Source: Formosa sp. Hel3_A1_48
Lineage (GTDB): Bacteria > Bacteroidota > Bacteroidia > Flavobacteriales > Flavobacteriaceae
DNA length: 64,000 nt
Assembly (NCBI RefSeq): GCF_001735715.1
Contig: NZ_CP017259.1
Location: 803,501 to 867,500 of the forward strand
Reading direction: 5' to 3'
Below, piece by piece: positions 48,993 to 59,157 of the stretch. Every line of letters starts with the position of its first letter. Positions within the stretch are counted from its first letter, which is position 1. The position numbers and the translations under genes were made by a program. The notes under the pieces were generated by a model that did not search any database, was not told the origin of the DNA, and saw nothing but the letters and a program-made list of their open reading frames with translations.

Positions 48993-51020
48993 ATGAATAT
49001 TCTAAATCAGCGCTTTGACAGTCCTTATGGTACTGCACCGTTTTCTAAGATTAAAACAGCAGATTTTATTGATGCCTTTAAAACTGCAATTACAAAATCT
49101 AAAGCACAAATAAATGCCATTTGTAACAACTTAGAAGCCCCTTCATTTCAAAATACAATTGAAGCTCTTGAATTTTCAGCTCTCGAATTGGAACGGATAT
49201 CGAGTATATTCTTTAACCTCAATGCAGCCGAAACCAATGGAGATATTCAGCAAATAGCACAGCAAATCTCACCCATACTGGCAGAATTTTCTAATGATGT
49301 AGCCCTCAACGAGGTTTTATTTAGCAAAATTAAAAGCATTTTTGAACAAAAAGATAGTTTGACCCTAACCCAAGAACAAGCTCAGCTACTGGGAAAGAAA
49401 TATAAAAGCTTCTCACGAAACGGAGCCTTACTGAATACTAAAGACAAAGAACATCTGCGCGAAATTGATAAAGCTTTAAGCAAATTAAAACTGACATTCG
49501 GCGAGCATTTACTCGCAGAAACAAATAACTTTGAACTGCATATCCTTGAGGAATCAAAACTTGAAGGTTTGCCCGACGATGAAAAAGAGGCAGCAAAATT
49601 GAGGGCTATTCAAAAAGAAAAAAAAGGATGGATTATTAGCTTGGATTATCCTAGCTATGTTCCCTTTATGAAGTATGCAAAAAATAGGGAATTACGCAGA
49701 AGACTAGCTCTTGCTTTTGGTAGAAAGGGCTTTCAAAACAATGAATTAGACAACCAAAAAATTGTTTTAGAAATTGCTAAACTTCGTTTTCAAAGAGCCA
49801 ATCTTTTGGGCTACAAAACTCATGCAGATTATATACTAGAAGAACGCATGGCCAAAACACCCCAAACAGTAAAGTTATTTCTTTCTGATTTGCTTGAAAA
49901 AGCAAGGCCATTTGCACAAAAAGAATTTGAGAATTTAAGTCAATTTGCACAAAAAATTGACGGCTTAAAAACACTTCAAAAATGGGATAATGCATACTAC
50001 TCCGAACAACTAAAAAAACAACAATTTGATATTGACGATGCGCAACTTAAACCCTATTTTAAGTTAGAAAACGTGATTGACGGGGCTTTTCAAATTGCTG
50101 AAAAACTTTTTGGTCTACAATTTGAAGAAGTACAAAATATCGACACCTACCACCAAGATGTTAAAACATACAGAGTAGTTGACGATTCTTCAAATCTTGT
50201 GGCTGTTTTTTATGCTGATTTTTTTCCAAGACAAGGGAAACGTAGTGGTGCATGGATGACTTCGTTCAAGCCCCAATACAAATTGAATGGACATAACGAA
50301 AGACCACATGTATCGATCGTTTGTAATTTTACAAAGCCCACACAAACAAAACCGTCTTTACTTACATTTAATGAAGTAACAACACTTTTTCATGAATTTG
50401 GTCATGCGCTTCATGGAATGCTGGCGGACACGACCTACCCCAGTCTATCGGGGACCAGCGTTGCTTGGGATTTTGTTGAACTTCCTAGCCAATTAATGGA
50501 AAATTGGTGTTTTGAAAAGGAAGCATTGAATTTGTTTGCCAAACACTACAAAACGGGTAAACTTATTCCTATTGAATGGATAGAAAAATTAAAAGCAGCA
50601 GGAAAATTTCAACAAGGAATACAAACCCTTCGTCAACTGAGTTTTGGACTTCTAGATATGAGTTGGCATGCTCAGGACCCCTCGAACATTAAGGACGTAA
50701 AAACTCATGAAAAAGAAATTTTTAGGCGTACACAATTATTTCCAGATGTTGCCGAAAACTGCATGTCTACAGCTTTTGCACATATTTTTCAAGGAGGATA
50801 TTCTTCAGGGTATTACAGCTATAAATGGGCTGAAGTGTTGGATGCAGATGCATTTGCATTTTTTAAAAGTAATGGGGTTTTCAATACCGAAATTTCAGAG
50901 CGTTTAAAAGAGCATATTTTGAGTAAAGGCGGCACTGAAGAACCCCATGTTTTATACAAAAGGTTTAGAGGTGAATCAGCAAGCAATAAGGCGCTCTTAG
51001 AACGTGCAGGACTCCTTTAA
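48993..51020 (+). CDS. M3-family metallopeptidase (oligopeptidase/Dcp-like)
   Basis: Zinc peptidase for oligopeptides. The 675-residue protein lacks a signal peptide and is probably cytosolic. The catalytic HEFGH is at 467-471 (TLFHEFGHALHGM) and the downstream Glu region is ELPSQLMENW. QGGYSSGYYSYKWAEVLDADAF near 600 is typical of the peptidyl-dipeptidase Dcp branch. The last 24 bases overlap the UbiA-like gene convergently. It could work on peptides brought in by the SusCD locus, but the link is only thematic. Confidence 0.93.
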   Translation: MNILNQRFDSPYGTAPFSKIKTADFIDAFKTAITKSKAQINAICNNLEAPSFQNTIEALEFSALELERISSIFFNLNAAETNGDIQQIAQQISPILAEFSNDVALNEVLFSKIKSIFEQKDSLTLTQEQAQLLGKKYKSFSRNGALLNTKDKEHLREIDKALSKLKLTFGEHLLAETNNFELHILEESKLEGLPDDEKEAAKLRAIQKEKKGWIISLDYPSYVPFMKYAKNRELRRRLALAFGRKGFQNNELDNQKIVLEIAKLRFQRANLLGYKTHADYILEERMAKTPQTVKLFLSDLLEKARPFAQKEFENLSQFAQKIDGLKTLQKWDNAYYSEQLKKQQFDIDDAQLKPYFKLENVIDGAFQIAEKLFGLQFEEVQNIDTYHQDVKTYRVVDDSSNLVAVFYADFFPRQGKRSGAWMTSFKPQYKLNGHNERPHVSIVCNFTKPTQTKPSLLTFNEVTTLFHEFGHALHGMLADTTYPSLSGTSVAWDFVELPSQLMENWCFEKEALNLFAKHYKTGKLIPIEWIEKLKAAGKFQQGIQTLRQLSFGLLDMSWHAQDPSNIKDVKTHEKEIFRRTQLFPDVAENCMSTAFAHIFQGGYSSGYYSYKWAEVLDADAFAFFKSNGVFNTEISERLKEHILSKGGTEEPHVLYKRFRGESASNKALLERAGLL

Positions 51021-51833
51021 TTTGTCCAAAACAAACCACATAATCCACCAAATAATTGGAAGTGATTCTACCCAAAAAGCCGTAAAATAAACGGAACGAT
51101 CAGGGCGACTTTTGGTCAAAAATAAAAGTAGAAAAAGCAATGTCAAGCTCGAGGAAATAAACGCTACTGCATTGGTGTTTTGAGAAATAAATACAAACAG
51201 TAAAAAAACTCCGAAACAACCTAATATTTTAGTATTGTATAGCCCAATACGTTGAGGGATGGTCGAGAGTTTTAAATCATCAAAATACATATCTCTAATC
51301 TCGAACGGCAACATTAAAACAAGTATAAAAATAAAACGTTCCATAATCCAGATATAATGAATATCCGCTAATTCAAGACCATTTTCTAGTTGTGGCAAAA
51401 ATGAAGTTGTGACTGCCCAGACAAAAGCGATGACATATATTTTAAGGCCAGTGATTCTTCTCAAACTTTTTGAAGAAACACACTTCAAAGGCATCCCGTA
51501 AAAAAATGTAATTAATCCCAAAACTAATAAGCTCAACTTAAGGGCATTTTTAATCATAAAAAAATAAAATATAAACCCAATCAAGCAGAGAATACTTAAG
51601 GTTTGTATTTCTTTAAGCTTAGTAGTAAGTGAACGGTAATGGAATTTAGCTAATCCGAAATATTTGACAAAATTATAACCAAAAACAGCAGCAAAAAAAA
51701 CTGTGCAAAAGAAAGAAAAGCTTCCAGAGCCCCCCAAGCGCAATAGAGTTAAATGAGCGAGCGCCAACACAGAACAAGCCACGTGTAAACTACTATTGAT
51801 GTAAAATTTGAATAAGCGTTTTAAAAAAATCAC
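50997..51833 (-). CDS. UbiA-related membrane protein with a degenerate first Asp motif
   Basis: The 278-residue protein has about eight hydrophobic segments. The second UbiA motif is well kept (EIRDMYFDDLKLSTIPQRIG, 178-197), but the first motif, normally NxxxDxxxD, reads GYNFVKYFG (52-60) without its aspartates. It may have lost prenyltransferase activity or use a different substrate. Its last bases overlap the M3 gene. Confidence 0.65.
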   Translation of the reverse strand: MIFLKRLFKFYINSSLHVACSVLALAHLTLLRLGGSGSFSFFCTVFFAAVFGYNFVKYFGLAKFHYRSLTTKLKEIQTLSILCLIGFIFYFFMIKNALKLSLLVLGLITFFYGMPLKCVSSKSLRRITGLKIYVIAFVWAVTTSFLPQLENGLELADIHYIWIMERFIFILVLMLPFEIRDMYFDDLKLSTIPQRIGLYNTKILGCFGVFLLFVFISQNTNAVAFISSSLTLLFLLLFLTKSRPDRSVYFTAFWVESLPIIWWIMWFVLDKLKESCTF

Positions 51834-51918
51834 CCTACAAAAATAATCAAACTGTTGATAAGCTTAAAAATCGGTTAAAAACTTTAATTTATTAACAAAA
51901 AAAACATGAATAAATCCG

Positions 51919-51926
51919 TAATTTTG
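51919..51926 (+). promoter_or_regulatory. -7 box of gcvP promoter
   Basis: TAATTTTG is an exact TAnnTTTG box. It lies 25 bases before ATG 51951 but after ATG 51906, which argues that 51951 is the real gcvP start. No clear -33 box was seen. Confidence 0.5.
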
Positions 51927-51950
51927 TGTACCATTTCTAAAAAAGAAGAT

Positions 51951-54797
51951 ATGAACCCAGATATTTTTTCGCAAAGACATATAGGTCCTAATACTACTCA
52001 GGTCAACGAAATGTTACAGGCCATAGGAGTTCAGTCCATAGACGAATTAATCGCCCAAACTGTACCAAACAATATCCGCCTTCCAAGACCTTTGAAGTTA
52101 GAGCATCCACTGAGTGAGCAAAAATTTCTAGAACACATCCACAATTTGGGTTCAAAAAATAAAGTTTTTAAATCCTATATTGGAATGGGATATCACCCTT
52201 CCAATTTACCTGCAGTAATTCAAAGAAATATACTTGAGAACCCCGGATGGTACACCGCGTATACTCCATACCAAGCAGAAATTGCTCAGGGTCGCCTTGA
52301 AGCTTTACTGAATTTTCAAACAATGATAACAGACCTAACCGGAATGGAATTGGCTAATGCTTCCTTGCTTGATGAGAGTACCGCGGCAGCTGAAGCAATG
52401 GCACTTTTATTTGCCGTTAGAGACCGTGCCTCTGTAAAATCAGCTGTAGTTAAGTTTTTTGTTTCAGAAGATATATTCCCCCAAACACTGGCTGTACTTC
52501 AAACTAGAGCTATCCCTATTGGAGTCGAACTGGTCATTGGCAATGCTGAAGAGTTTAAATTTAATTCGGATTTTTTTGGAGCCCTTATACAATATCCAGG
52601 TGCATCAGGAAATATTACAGACATAGAAACCTTTATTGAAACGGCTAATGCCAACAATATCAAAGTTGCTGTCGCTGCGGATATTCTGAGTTTAGTAAAA
52701 CTTGAAGCACCTGGGAAATTTGGTGCCGATGTAGTGGTGGGCACCACGCAGCGTTTTGGGATTCCTATGGGTTATGGAGGGCCACATGCCGCATACTTTG
52801 CTACTAAAGAAGCCTATAAACGCCATATCCCTGGACGAATAATAGGAGTAACAAAAGATATGAACGGGCAACGTGCTCTACGTATGGCGCTTCAAACTAG
52901 AGAGCAACACATCAAAAGAGATCGAGCTACATCCAACATATGTACCGCGCAAGTTTTACTGGCTGTAATGGCTGGCATGTATGCCGTATACCATGGGCCA
53001 AATGGACTAAAATATATCGCCAACAAAGTCCATCAAAACACAAATCGTCTTGCCAATGCATTGACAAAAGCAGGACTAGTTCTTGAATATCATAACTATT
53101 TTGACACCTTACGCATCAAAGTCGAAAAGGTCGACAAAATCAAAGAAATTGCAGTAAATCATGAGGTTAATTTCTTTTACCCTGATACCACTACTGTTTC
53201 CATTTCTGTAAATGAAACTACAGACGAAAAGGACTTAAAAGTAATTCTTTCTATTTTTTCAAAAGCATTAAACAACACAATCGAACTTGAAGATTCATCA
53301 AGTGAAGTTCTCCCCGAAAATTTAATCAGAAAATCAAGTTTTCTTACTAATTCTGTTTTTAACACCTACCATTCAGAGACAGAGTTGATGCGCTACATCA
53401 AACGCCTAGAGCGCAAAGATTTAGCATTGAATTTCTCAATGATTTCCCTAGGTTCTTGTACAATGAAGCTAAATGCTGCAGTAGAAATGCTGCCATTAAG
53501 TTGGTCCAATTGGGGAAATATCCATCCCTTTGCCCCATTAGATCAAGTTAAAGGATATGCTGAAGTACTTAGCACACTAGAAAAACAACTCAACGAAATT
53601 ACTGGTTTTTCAGGCACCTCTTTGCAACCCAATTCTGGAGCTCAGGGCGAATTTGCTGGGCTTATGACGATCAAGGCATATCATGAATCGCGTGGAGATC
53701 ACCACAGAAAAATATGCATCATCCCATCATCTGCTCATGGTACAAACCCCGCCAGTGCCGTGATGGCTGGAATGAAAGTTGTGGTCACTAAATCCTCCGA
53801 AAACGGAAATATTGATGTTGAAGATTTACGTCAAAAAGCCATTCAACATAAGGACAGTCTTGCTGCCCTTATGGTTACCTATCCTTCAACCCATGGAGTC
53901 TATGAATCTGAAATAAAACAAATCACACAAATCATTCACGATTACGGCGGACAAGTGTACATGGACGGCGCAAATATGAATGCGCAAGTAGGACTTACAA
54001 ACCCTGGACAAATTGGTGCGGATGTATGCCACCTCAACTTACATAAAACCTTTGCTATACCACACGGTGGTGGTGGTCCAGGAGTAGGACCTATTTGTGT
54101 AGCCGAACAGCTCACACCCTTTCTCCCTGGAAATCCATTAATAAAAACTGGGGGGAGCCAAGCCATCACATCGATTTCTGGGGCACCTTATGGTTCTGCG
54201 CTTGCTTGCCTAATCTCTTATGGATATATTAAAATGCTCGGAGCAGAGGGCCTTACTCAAGCTACAAAGGTCGCCATCTTAAATGCCAACTACATTAAAG
54301 AACGGCTTGAGGGGTATTACCCAACTCTTTATACTGGTGAAAAAGGCCGTGCAGCCCACGAAATGATTATCGATTGCCGTTCTTTCAAAACCAATGGAAT
54401 TGAAGTCACCGATATTGCCAAACGTCTAATGGACTATGGGTTTCATGCGCCAACAGTTTCATTTCCAGTTGCGGGTACTATGATGATTGAACCCACAGAA
54501 AGCGAGAGTAAAGCTGAAATGGATCGTTTTTGTGATGCCATGATCTCCATAAGACAAGAAATTGAAAAAGTAAGTAAATCAGAACCCAACAATCCACTAA
54601 AAAACGCACCCCATACGCAAGAAATGATTTGTAGCGACCAATGGGATTACCCATACAGTCGAGCAACGGCAGCATTCCCTTTGTCATATGTAAAAGAAGA
54701 TAAATTCTGGCCTTCTGTACGCCGTGTTGATGATGCCTATGGCGATAGGAATTTAATATGTACTTGTGTCCCAATAGATGAATACGCCGAAGTTTAA
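51951..54797 (+). CDS. gcvP: glycine dehydrogenase (decarboxylating), P-protein
   Basis: PLP-dependent decarboxylase of the glycine cleavage system. The start at 51951 ([14 protein letters not shown]) matches the usual N terminus and fits the -7 box; the earlier ATG 51906 would add 15 atypical residues. The 948-residue single-chain form joins the two P-protein halves, with PLP Lys in [18 protein letters not shown]. The other glycine-cleavage genes (gcvT, gcvH) are not in the window. The KASIII gene follows 9 bases later. Confidence 0.95.
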   Translation: MNPDIFSQRHIGPNTTQVNEMLQAIGVQSIDELIAQTVPNNIRLPRPLKLEHPLSEQKFLEHIHNLGSKNKVFKSYIGMGYHPSNLPAVIQRNILENPGWYTAYTPYQAEIAQGRLEALLNFQTMITDLTGMELANASLLDESTAAAEAMALLFAVRDRASVKSAVVKFFVSEDIFPQTLAVLQTRAIPIGVELVIGNAEEFKFNSDFFGALIQYPGASGNITDIETFIETANANNIKVAVAADILSLVKLEAPGKFGADVVVGTTQRFGIPMGYGGPHAAYFATKEAYKRHIPGRIIGVTKDMNGQRALRMALQTREQHIKRDRATSNICTAQVLLAVMAGMYAVYHGPNGLKYIANKVHQNTNRLANALTKAGLVLEYHNYFDTLRIKVEKVDKIKEIAVNHEVNFFYPDTTTVSISVNETTDEKDLKVILSIFSKALNNTIELEDSSSEVLPENLIRKSSFLTNSVFNTYHSETELMRYIKRLERKDLALNFSMISLGSCTMKLNAAVEMLPLSWSNWGNIHPFAPLDQVKGYAEVLSTLEKQLNEITGFSGTSLQPNSGAQGEFAGLMTIKAYHESRGDHHRKICIIPSSAHGTNPASAVMAGMKVVVTKSSENGNIDVEDLRQKAIQHKDSLAALMVTYPSTHGVYESEIKQITQIIHDYGGQVYMDGANMNAQVGLTNPGQIGADVCHLNLHKTFAIPHGGGGPGVGPICVAEQLTPFLPGNPLIKTGGSQAITSISGAPYGSALACLISYGYIKMLGAEGLTQATKVAILNANYIKERLEGYYPTLYTGEKGRAAHEMIIDCRSFKTNGIEVTDIAKRLMDYGFHAPTVSFPVAGTMMIEPTESESKAEMDRFCDAMISIRQEIEKVSKSEPNNPLKNAPHTQEMICSDQWDYPYSRATAAFPLSYVKEDKFWPSVRRVDDAYGDRNLICTCVPIDEYAEV

Positions 54798-54806
54798 ATA
54801 GAAAAT

Positions 54807-55865
54807 ATGAGCATTCGAATTACTGGAACTGGAAGTTATATCCCTGAACTTATTAAAAAAAATAACGATTTTATCAATCGTGATTTTTATACTCTTGAGG
54901 GAGAATCTATCGAAACACCGGCAGATATTGTTATTGATAAATTTAAGGCGATTACTGGAATTTCGGAGAGACGTTACGCCGATGACAAACTTACTGCTTC
55001 AGATTTAGGTGCTTTTGCAGGAAATAAAGCTCTTGAGGACGCGAAAATTGACCCCGAAACTTTAGATTACATCATATGTGCCCACAATTTTGGCGATGTG
55101 AAACATAAGACCATCCAAAGTGATATTCTGCCGTGCTTAGCTGCGCGAATAAAACACCTTTTAAAAATTAAAAACCCAAAATGTGTCGCATATGACATTC
55201 TTTTTGGTTGCCCTGGCTGGGTCGAGGGGGTGGTACAAGCACAAGCCTTCATAAAAGCGGGGATGGCAAAACGCTGTTTGGTTATTGGGGCCGAAACTCT
55301 TTCAAGAGTAGTCGATCCTTTTGATCGAGATTCAATGATTTATGCTGATGGAGCAGGCGCTACAGTTATAGAGGCTAGTGAGGAAGAAGGAGGAATCATT
55401 GCTCATGAATCTGCTTCTTATACACACGACGAGATATACCATTTATTTTTTGGCAACTCCAATGATAAAAGCCAGGATGAAGATGTGAGGTACATTAAAA
55501 TGTACGGAAGAAAAATTTATGAATTTGCATTAAATAACGTTCCTAATGCACTTAAAAATTGTTTGGATAAAAGTGGTTTTTCCATAAATGAAGTCAAAAA
55601 AATACTCATTCATCAGGCCAACGAAAAAATGGATGAAGCCATTGTAAAACGCTTCTATAGACTCTATAAAACAGCTGTTCCGGATGGCATCATGCCCATG
55701 ACAATTCATAAATTCGGTAATAGCTCAGTAGCTACCGTGCCCACATTATTTGATTTGATCAGAAAAGGTGTTCTTAAAGAACATAATCTCAGTAAAGGTG
55801 ATGTTATTATATTTGCAAGCGTAGGTGCAGGTATGCACATCAACGCCATTGTTTATAAATATTAA
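54807..55865 (+). CDS. 3-oxoacyl-ACP synthase III (FabH-like)
   Basis: Condensing enzyme of the KAS III family. The 352-residue protein has the triad Cys135 (FGCPGW), His269 (IHQANEKMD) and Asn305 (FGNSSVATVP). It is longer than typical FabH (about 320), with an insert around 210-230, so it is probably a paralogue for a special acyl product rather than the housekeeping FabH. It is followed with no gap by a methyltransferase and a glycosyltransferase gene. Confidence 0.88.
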   Translation: MSIRITGTGSYIPELIKKNNDFINRDFYTLEGESIETPADIVIDKFKAITGISERRYADDKLTASDLGAFAGNKALEDAKIDPETLDYIICAHNFGDVKHKTIQSDILPCLAARIKHLLKIKNPKCVAYDILFGCPGWVEGVVQAQAFIKAGMAKRCLVIGAETLSRVVDPFDRDSMIYADGAGATVIEASEEEGGIIAHESASYTHDEIYHLFFGNSNDKSQDEDVRYIKMYGRKIYEFALNNVPNALKNCLDKSGFSINEVKKILIHQANEKMDEAIVKRFYRLYKTAVPDGIMPMTIHKFGNSSVATVPTLFDLIRKGVLKEHNLSKGDVIIFASVGAGMHINAIVYKY

Positions 55866-56387
55866 ATGTACGAAAAGAATTTTCCAACAAAACGGTACAA
55901 CAAAACACTCGATTTTGTTAAGCAGCATATTTCTGTTGGCGAAAAAATTCTTGATCTAGGTATTACAAATCCTTTATCAAAATTACTCCAAAAGAGTGGA
56001 TTTATTGTTGCAAATACTACTGGGGAAGATCTTGATGTAGATTTTTCAGCTGTGCAAAATTCTAATGCAGAAGTTGTTACCGCTTTCGAAATTTTCGAGC
56101 ATTTAGTAACTCCTTTTTCCATACTGAAAGAAATAAAAGCTAATAAATTAGTCGCAAGCGTACCGCTTAGACTTTGGTTTTCAACAGCATACAGGAGCAA
56201 AACCGACCTACGCGATCGTCATTTTCATGAATTTGAAGACTGGCAATTTGATTGGTTATTGGAAAAAGCTGGCTGGCATATTGTTGATAAAAAAAAATGG
56301 ACAAATCCAACTAATAAAATTGGTATTCGCCCTATATTAAGGAGGTTTACACCAAGATATTATATTGTTTACGCCGAACGAAAATGA
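55866..56387 (+). CDS. SAM-dependent methyltransferase (class I)
   Basis: A 173-residue methyltransferase domain. The SAM motif I is GEKILDLGI, though it is followed by TNPLSKLL instead of a Gly-rich turn; motif II region is VVTAFEIFEHLVTPF. Substrate unknown. The ATG immediately follows the KASIII stop, and the gene overlaps the next by 4 bases (ATGA). Confidence 0.8.
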   Translation: MYEKNFPTKRYNKTLDFVKQHISVGEKILDLGITNPLSKLLQKSGFIVANTTGEDLDVDFSAVQNSNAEVVTAFEIFEHLVTPFSILKEIKANKLVASVPLRLWFSTAYRSKTDLRDRHFHEFEDWQFDWLLEKAGWHIVDKKKWTNPTNKIGIRPILRRFTPRYYIVYAERK

Positions 56388-57238
56388 GATTTTACATCGT
56401 CATCCCTGCCCATAATGAAGAAGCGTTTATAAAAGACTGCCTTGTTTCCTTGTCGGAACAATCTTTAGTTCCTAAAAAAATTATTGTTGTTGATGACAAT
56501 TCTAGTGATCAAACATCTAAAATTGTTGAAGGACTCATAAACCAATATCCCTTTATTGAAATGGTGCAGCATCGATCTTCAGAAAAGCATTTACCAGGTG
56601 AAAAAATCATAACAGCCTTTTACAAAGGATTTGAGCAACTCGACGGCGATTATGACGTAGTCTGTAAATTTGATGGAGATCTAATTTTCCCTAAAAATTA
56701 CTTAGAAACCATTGCTAAGCATTACCGAAATGACCCAAAATTGGGCCTTGTCGCAGGACATTGTTATATTGAAAAAAACGGAAAATGGATTTTAGAAAAT
56801 TTAACCTCAAATGACCACATAAGAGGTCCATTAAAAGCGTACAGAAAAGAATGCTTTAAAGCAATTGGTGGCCTTAAAAAATCAATGGGTTGGGACACGA
56901 TAGATGAGCTAGTAGCCCTTTACAACGGATGGGGCTTTAGAACAGATGACAGCCTACAGGTAAAGCATTTGAAACCGACTGGATCAACTTATAACAAAAG
57001 CGCAAAATACTTTCAAGGAATAGCGCTTTATAAAATGCGGAACGGTTTTGTTTTGGCTTTTTTATCAGCCCTTAAATTAGCCTTTAAGAAAAAGAAAATA
57101 CGTCTATTTATGGATTATTTGATGGGTTATTATAAAGCGTGGTATTCCAATAGTAATTTTATAGTTTCCGCTGAAGAAGGAGCATTTATTAGATCATACC
57201 GCTGGAGAAAAATTAGAAAATTAATTCTTCGCTACTAG
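56384..57238 (+). CDS. family 2 glycosyltransferase
   Basis: A 284-residue GT2 enzyme, N terminus FYIVIPAHNEEAFIKDCLVS, with IIVVDDNSSDQT and a metal-binding FDGDL (DxD) motif. The C-terminal KYFQGIALYKMRNGF and a following hydrophobic stretch suggest membrane association. It is the last gene of the gcvP-KASIII-methyltransferase run and overlaps ilvE convergently by 4 bases. A glycolipid or pigment product is possible but not shown. Confidence 0.88.
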   Translation: MRFYIVIPAHNEEAFIKDCLVSLSEQSLVPKKIIVVDDNSSDQTSKIVEGLINQYPFIEMVQHRSSEKHLPGEKIITAFYKGFEQLDGDYDVVCKFDGDLIFPKNYLETIAKHYRNDPKLGLVAGHCYIEKNGKWILENLTSNDHIRGPLKAYRKECFKAIGGLKKSMGWDTIDELVALYNGWGFRTDDSLQVKHLKPTGSTYNKSAKYFQGIALYKMRNGFVLAFLSALKLAFKKKKIRLFMDYLMGYYKAWYSNSNFIVSAEEGAFIRSYRWRKIRKLILRY

Positions 57239-58293
57239 GATTCAATTCTGCACATCCAATTTAATTCATCTTTTAGATTTCCCGAGCGCACTCCATTTAT
57301 AGTGTCTAAAACCATTTGACCAACAGGACTTTCATCCGAAACATGAATATCTTTATCTTTATAGCCAATATCCTGAATCATGGCAATACCAACAGCTGTG
57401 CCAGTTCCAAAAGCCTCTTCCAAAGTTCCTTCTTTTGAAGCTTCTCTAACTTCATCAATACTGATGGGTCTTTCAACAACTTGGTACCCCTTGTGACGCA
57501 AAAGTTCAATGACACTCATTCTAGTAATTCCAGCTAATATAGCACCATCTAAATTTGGAGTAATGATTTGACCCTTGATTTTGAAAAAGATATTCATGGT
57601 CCCCACCTCTTGAATACTTTTAAAATGTTGCGCATCTAACCACAACACTTGATCATATCCCTTAGATTTTGCGTGTTCTGTGGGTAAGATTGCTGCTGCG
57701 TAATTTCCAGCAGCTTTTGCGGCTCCAGTACCACCGTGAGCGGCACGTATATAATGGGTCTCTGCATACAAACGGACCCTTTTGCTGTATATAGGGTTGG
57801 AAGGAGATGCCATGATTATAAATTTATACTTGGTGGCAGCTCTCATTCCAATAAAAGCCTCATCGGCATACATAAAGGGGCGGAGATACAATGCACTGCC
57901 TTGTTGGGGAGGAATCCAATTTCGATCTAAATCGACTAAAGCCTTGAGCGCTTCAACAAAAAGCGTCTCGGGAAATTCAGGCATTCCCAAACGTCTTGCA
58001 CTAAAATTTAAACGTTTTGCATTTTGTTCCGGACGAAACAACATTGGTGTGCCTTCGAGGTTTACTGTTGCTTTCATTCCCTCGAAAATAGCTTGACCGT
58101 AATGCAAAGCCATTGCAGCAGGGTGAGTAGGCAAAGGCCCCATCGGTATAATCTCTGGTTGCTGCCAAGCATTATTTTCAAATGCACACAAAAACATATG
58201 ATCTGTAAAGGTCCTTCCCAAAGGGATATCGTTAAAATCTAAAGTATTCGCTTTCGATTGTTTTACTTTTTGTATTCGAATTTGGGTACTCAT
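57235..58293 (-). CDS. ilvE: branched-chain amino acid aminotransferase
   Basis: PLP enzyme for the last step of Leu, Ile and Val synthesis. It is 352 residues, fold type IV, with ALHYGQAIFEGMKAT, the PLP Lys in GAAKAAGNYAAAI, and EVGTMNIFFKI. It lies 12 bases after the enoyl-CoA hydratase-family gene. Confidence 0.95.
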   Translation of the reverse strand: MSTQIRIQKVKQSKANTLDFNDIPLGRTFTDHMFLCAFENNAWQQPEIIPMGPLPTHPAAMALHYGQAIFEGMKATVNLEGTPMLFRPEQNAKRLNFSARRLGMPEFPETLFVEALKALVDLDRNWIPPQQGSALYLRPFMYADEAFIGMRAATKYKFIIMASPSNPIYSKRVRLYAETHYIRAAHGGTGAAKAAGNYAAAILPTEHAKSKGYDQVLWLDAQHFKSIQEVGTMNIFFKIKGQIITPNLDGAILAGITRMSVIELLRHKGYQVVERPISIDEVREASKEGTLEEAFGTGTAVGIAMIQDIGYKDKDIHVSDESPVGQMVLDTINGVRSGNLKDELNWMCRIES

Positions 58294-58305
58294 TTGTATT
58301 TTAGT

Positions 58306-59067
58306 TTATGACTTAGTGAACTTCTTCAATTGCGCTTTTGTAAAGGAGCTCAAAACCAGTGCTCCACTGATTTTGGCACGTTGCGCCAACAATTCTCCCC
58401 AATGCTCTGTCCCTTGCCATTGAATTTTTTTAAATTCATTTAGTGCTTTGGGATTATAACGAGCAAGTTCTTCAGCCAAATTTATAACATGTTTATTCAA
58501 GTCTTCGTTAGTGCTAAAAACATCTGCATAAAGTCCTTTTTCACGAGCCCATTTTGCAGAGAAAAAAGTTTGTGGACTCAAAGTTAATTGCGAAACAACT
58601 GAACGACTTAATTTTCGCCTTAGTGCAGGTTCAATGACAAAGGGGCCAATACCTATGCTTAACTCACTTAATTTTATTGAAGCAAATTCACTTGCAAAAC
58701 AAAGGTCAACTGCAGCCGCCAACCCTACACCACCTCCTACTGCTTTGCCTTGTACGCATCCAATAACTATTTTTGGATTGTTTCGAATGGCATTTATAAC
58801 ATTAGCAAAGCCCATAAAGAATGTTTGACCCTGTTCAGGGTTGGAGATAGCCGCAAGATCATTGAAATTTGCACCAGCACAAAATGTGCGGTCTCCACCA
58901 CTTTTCAAAACAATAATTCCTATGTCGTCATTTTTTCCAGCATTGGTAATGGCTGTTGTCAATTCTGACAGCATTTGTGCGGGCAATGCGTTGTGCGGAG
59001 GGCTATAAAACTCAACATAACCTACGTTTTGAGATTTAGATAATTTTACATAGGGTTTGATATTCAT
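58306..59067 (-). CDS. enoyl-CoA hydratase/isomerase family protein
   Basis: Crotonase-fold protein of 253 residues. The oxyanion-hole motifs are FCAGANFNDLAAI and VQGKAVGGGVGLAAAVDLC; the later SELSIGIGPF region matches the family but does not settle a substrate. The neighbour ilvE hints at branched-chain acyl-CoA metabolism, which is inference. Confidence 0.85.
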   Translation of the reverse strand: MNIKPYVKLSKSQNVGYVEFYSPPHNALPAQMLSELTTAITNAGKNDDIGIIVLKSGGDRTFCAGANFNDLAAISNPEQGQTFFMGFANVINAIRNNPKIVIGCVQGKAVGGGVGLAAAVDLCFASEFASIKLSELSIGIGPFVIEPALRRKLSRSVVSQLTLSPQTFFSAKWAREKGLYADVFSTNEDLNKHVINLAEELARYNPKALNEFKKIQWQGTEHWGELLAQRAKISGALVLSSFTKAQLKKFTKS

Positions 59068-59098
59068 TTTGTCGATTTTCTTTAGCTAATATACTTCA

Positions 59099-59123
59099 AT
59101 TTTAGGAATTGGTCTCCTAAAAT
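59099..59123 (-). terminator. hairpin after the GSCFA gene
   Basis: A perfect 9-bp stem ATTTTAGGA / TCCTAAAAT with a 7-base loop lies 35 bases past the GSCFA stop, between it and the enoyl-CoA hydratase start. The T-run is weak, so termination is plausible rather than certain. Confidence 0.5.
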
Positions 59124-59157
59124 AAATTCTGTTAGATTGGAAATAGGCCGACTAAAA

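Noticed and set aside
51906-51950. Earlier ATG for gcvP
   Set aside because: The exact -7 box TAATTTTG sits between this ATG and the second one, and family N termini match 51951.
51840-51950. Glycine riboswitch before gcvP
   Set aside because: The leader after the predicted transcription start is only about 20 bases, too short for a riboswitch, and no tandem aptamer-like structure was seen.
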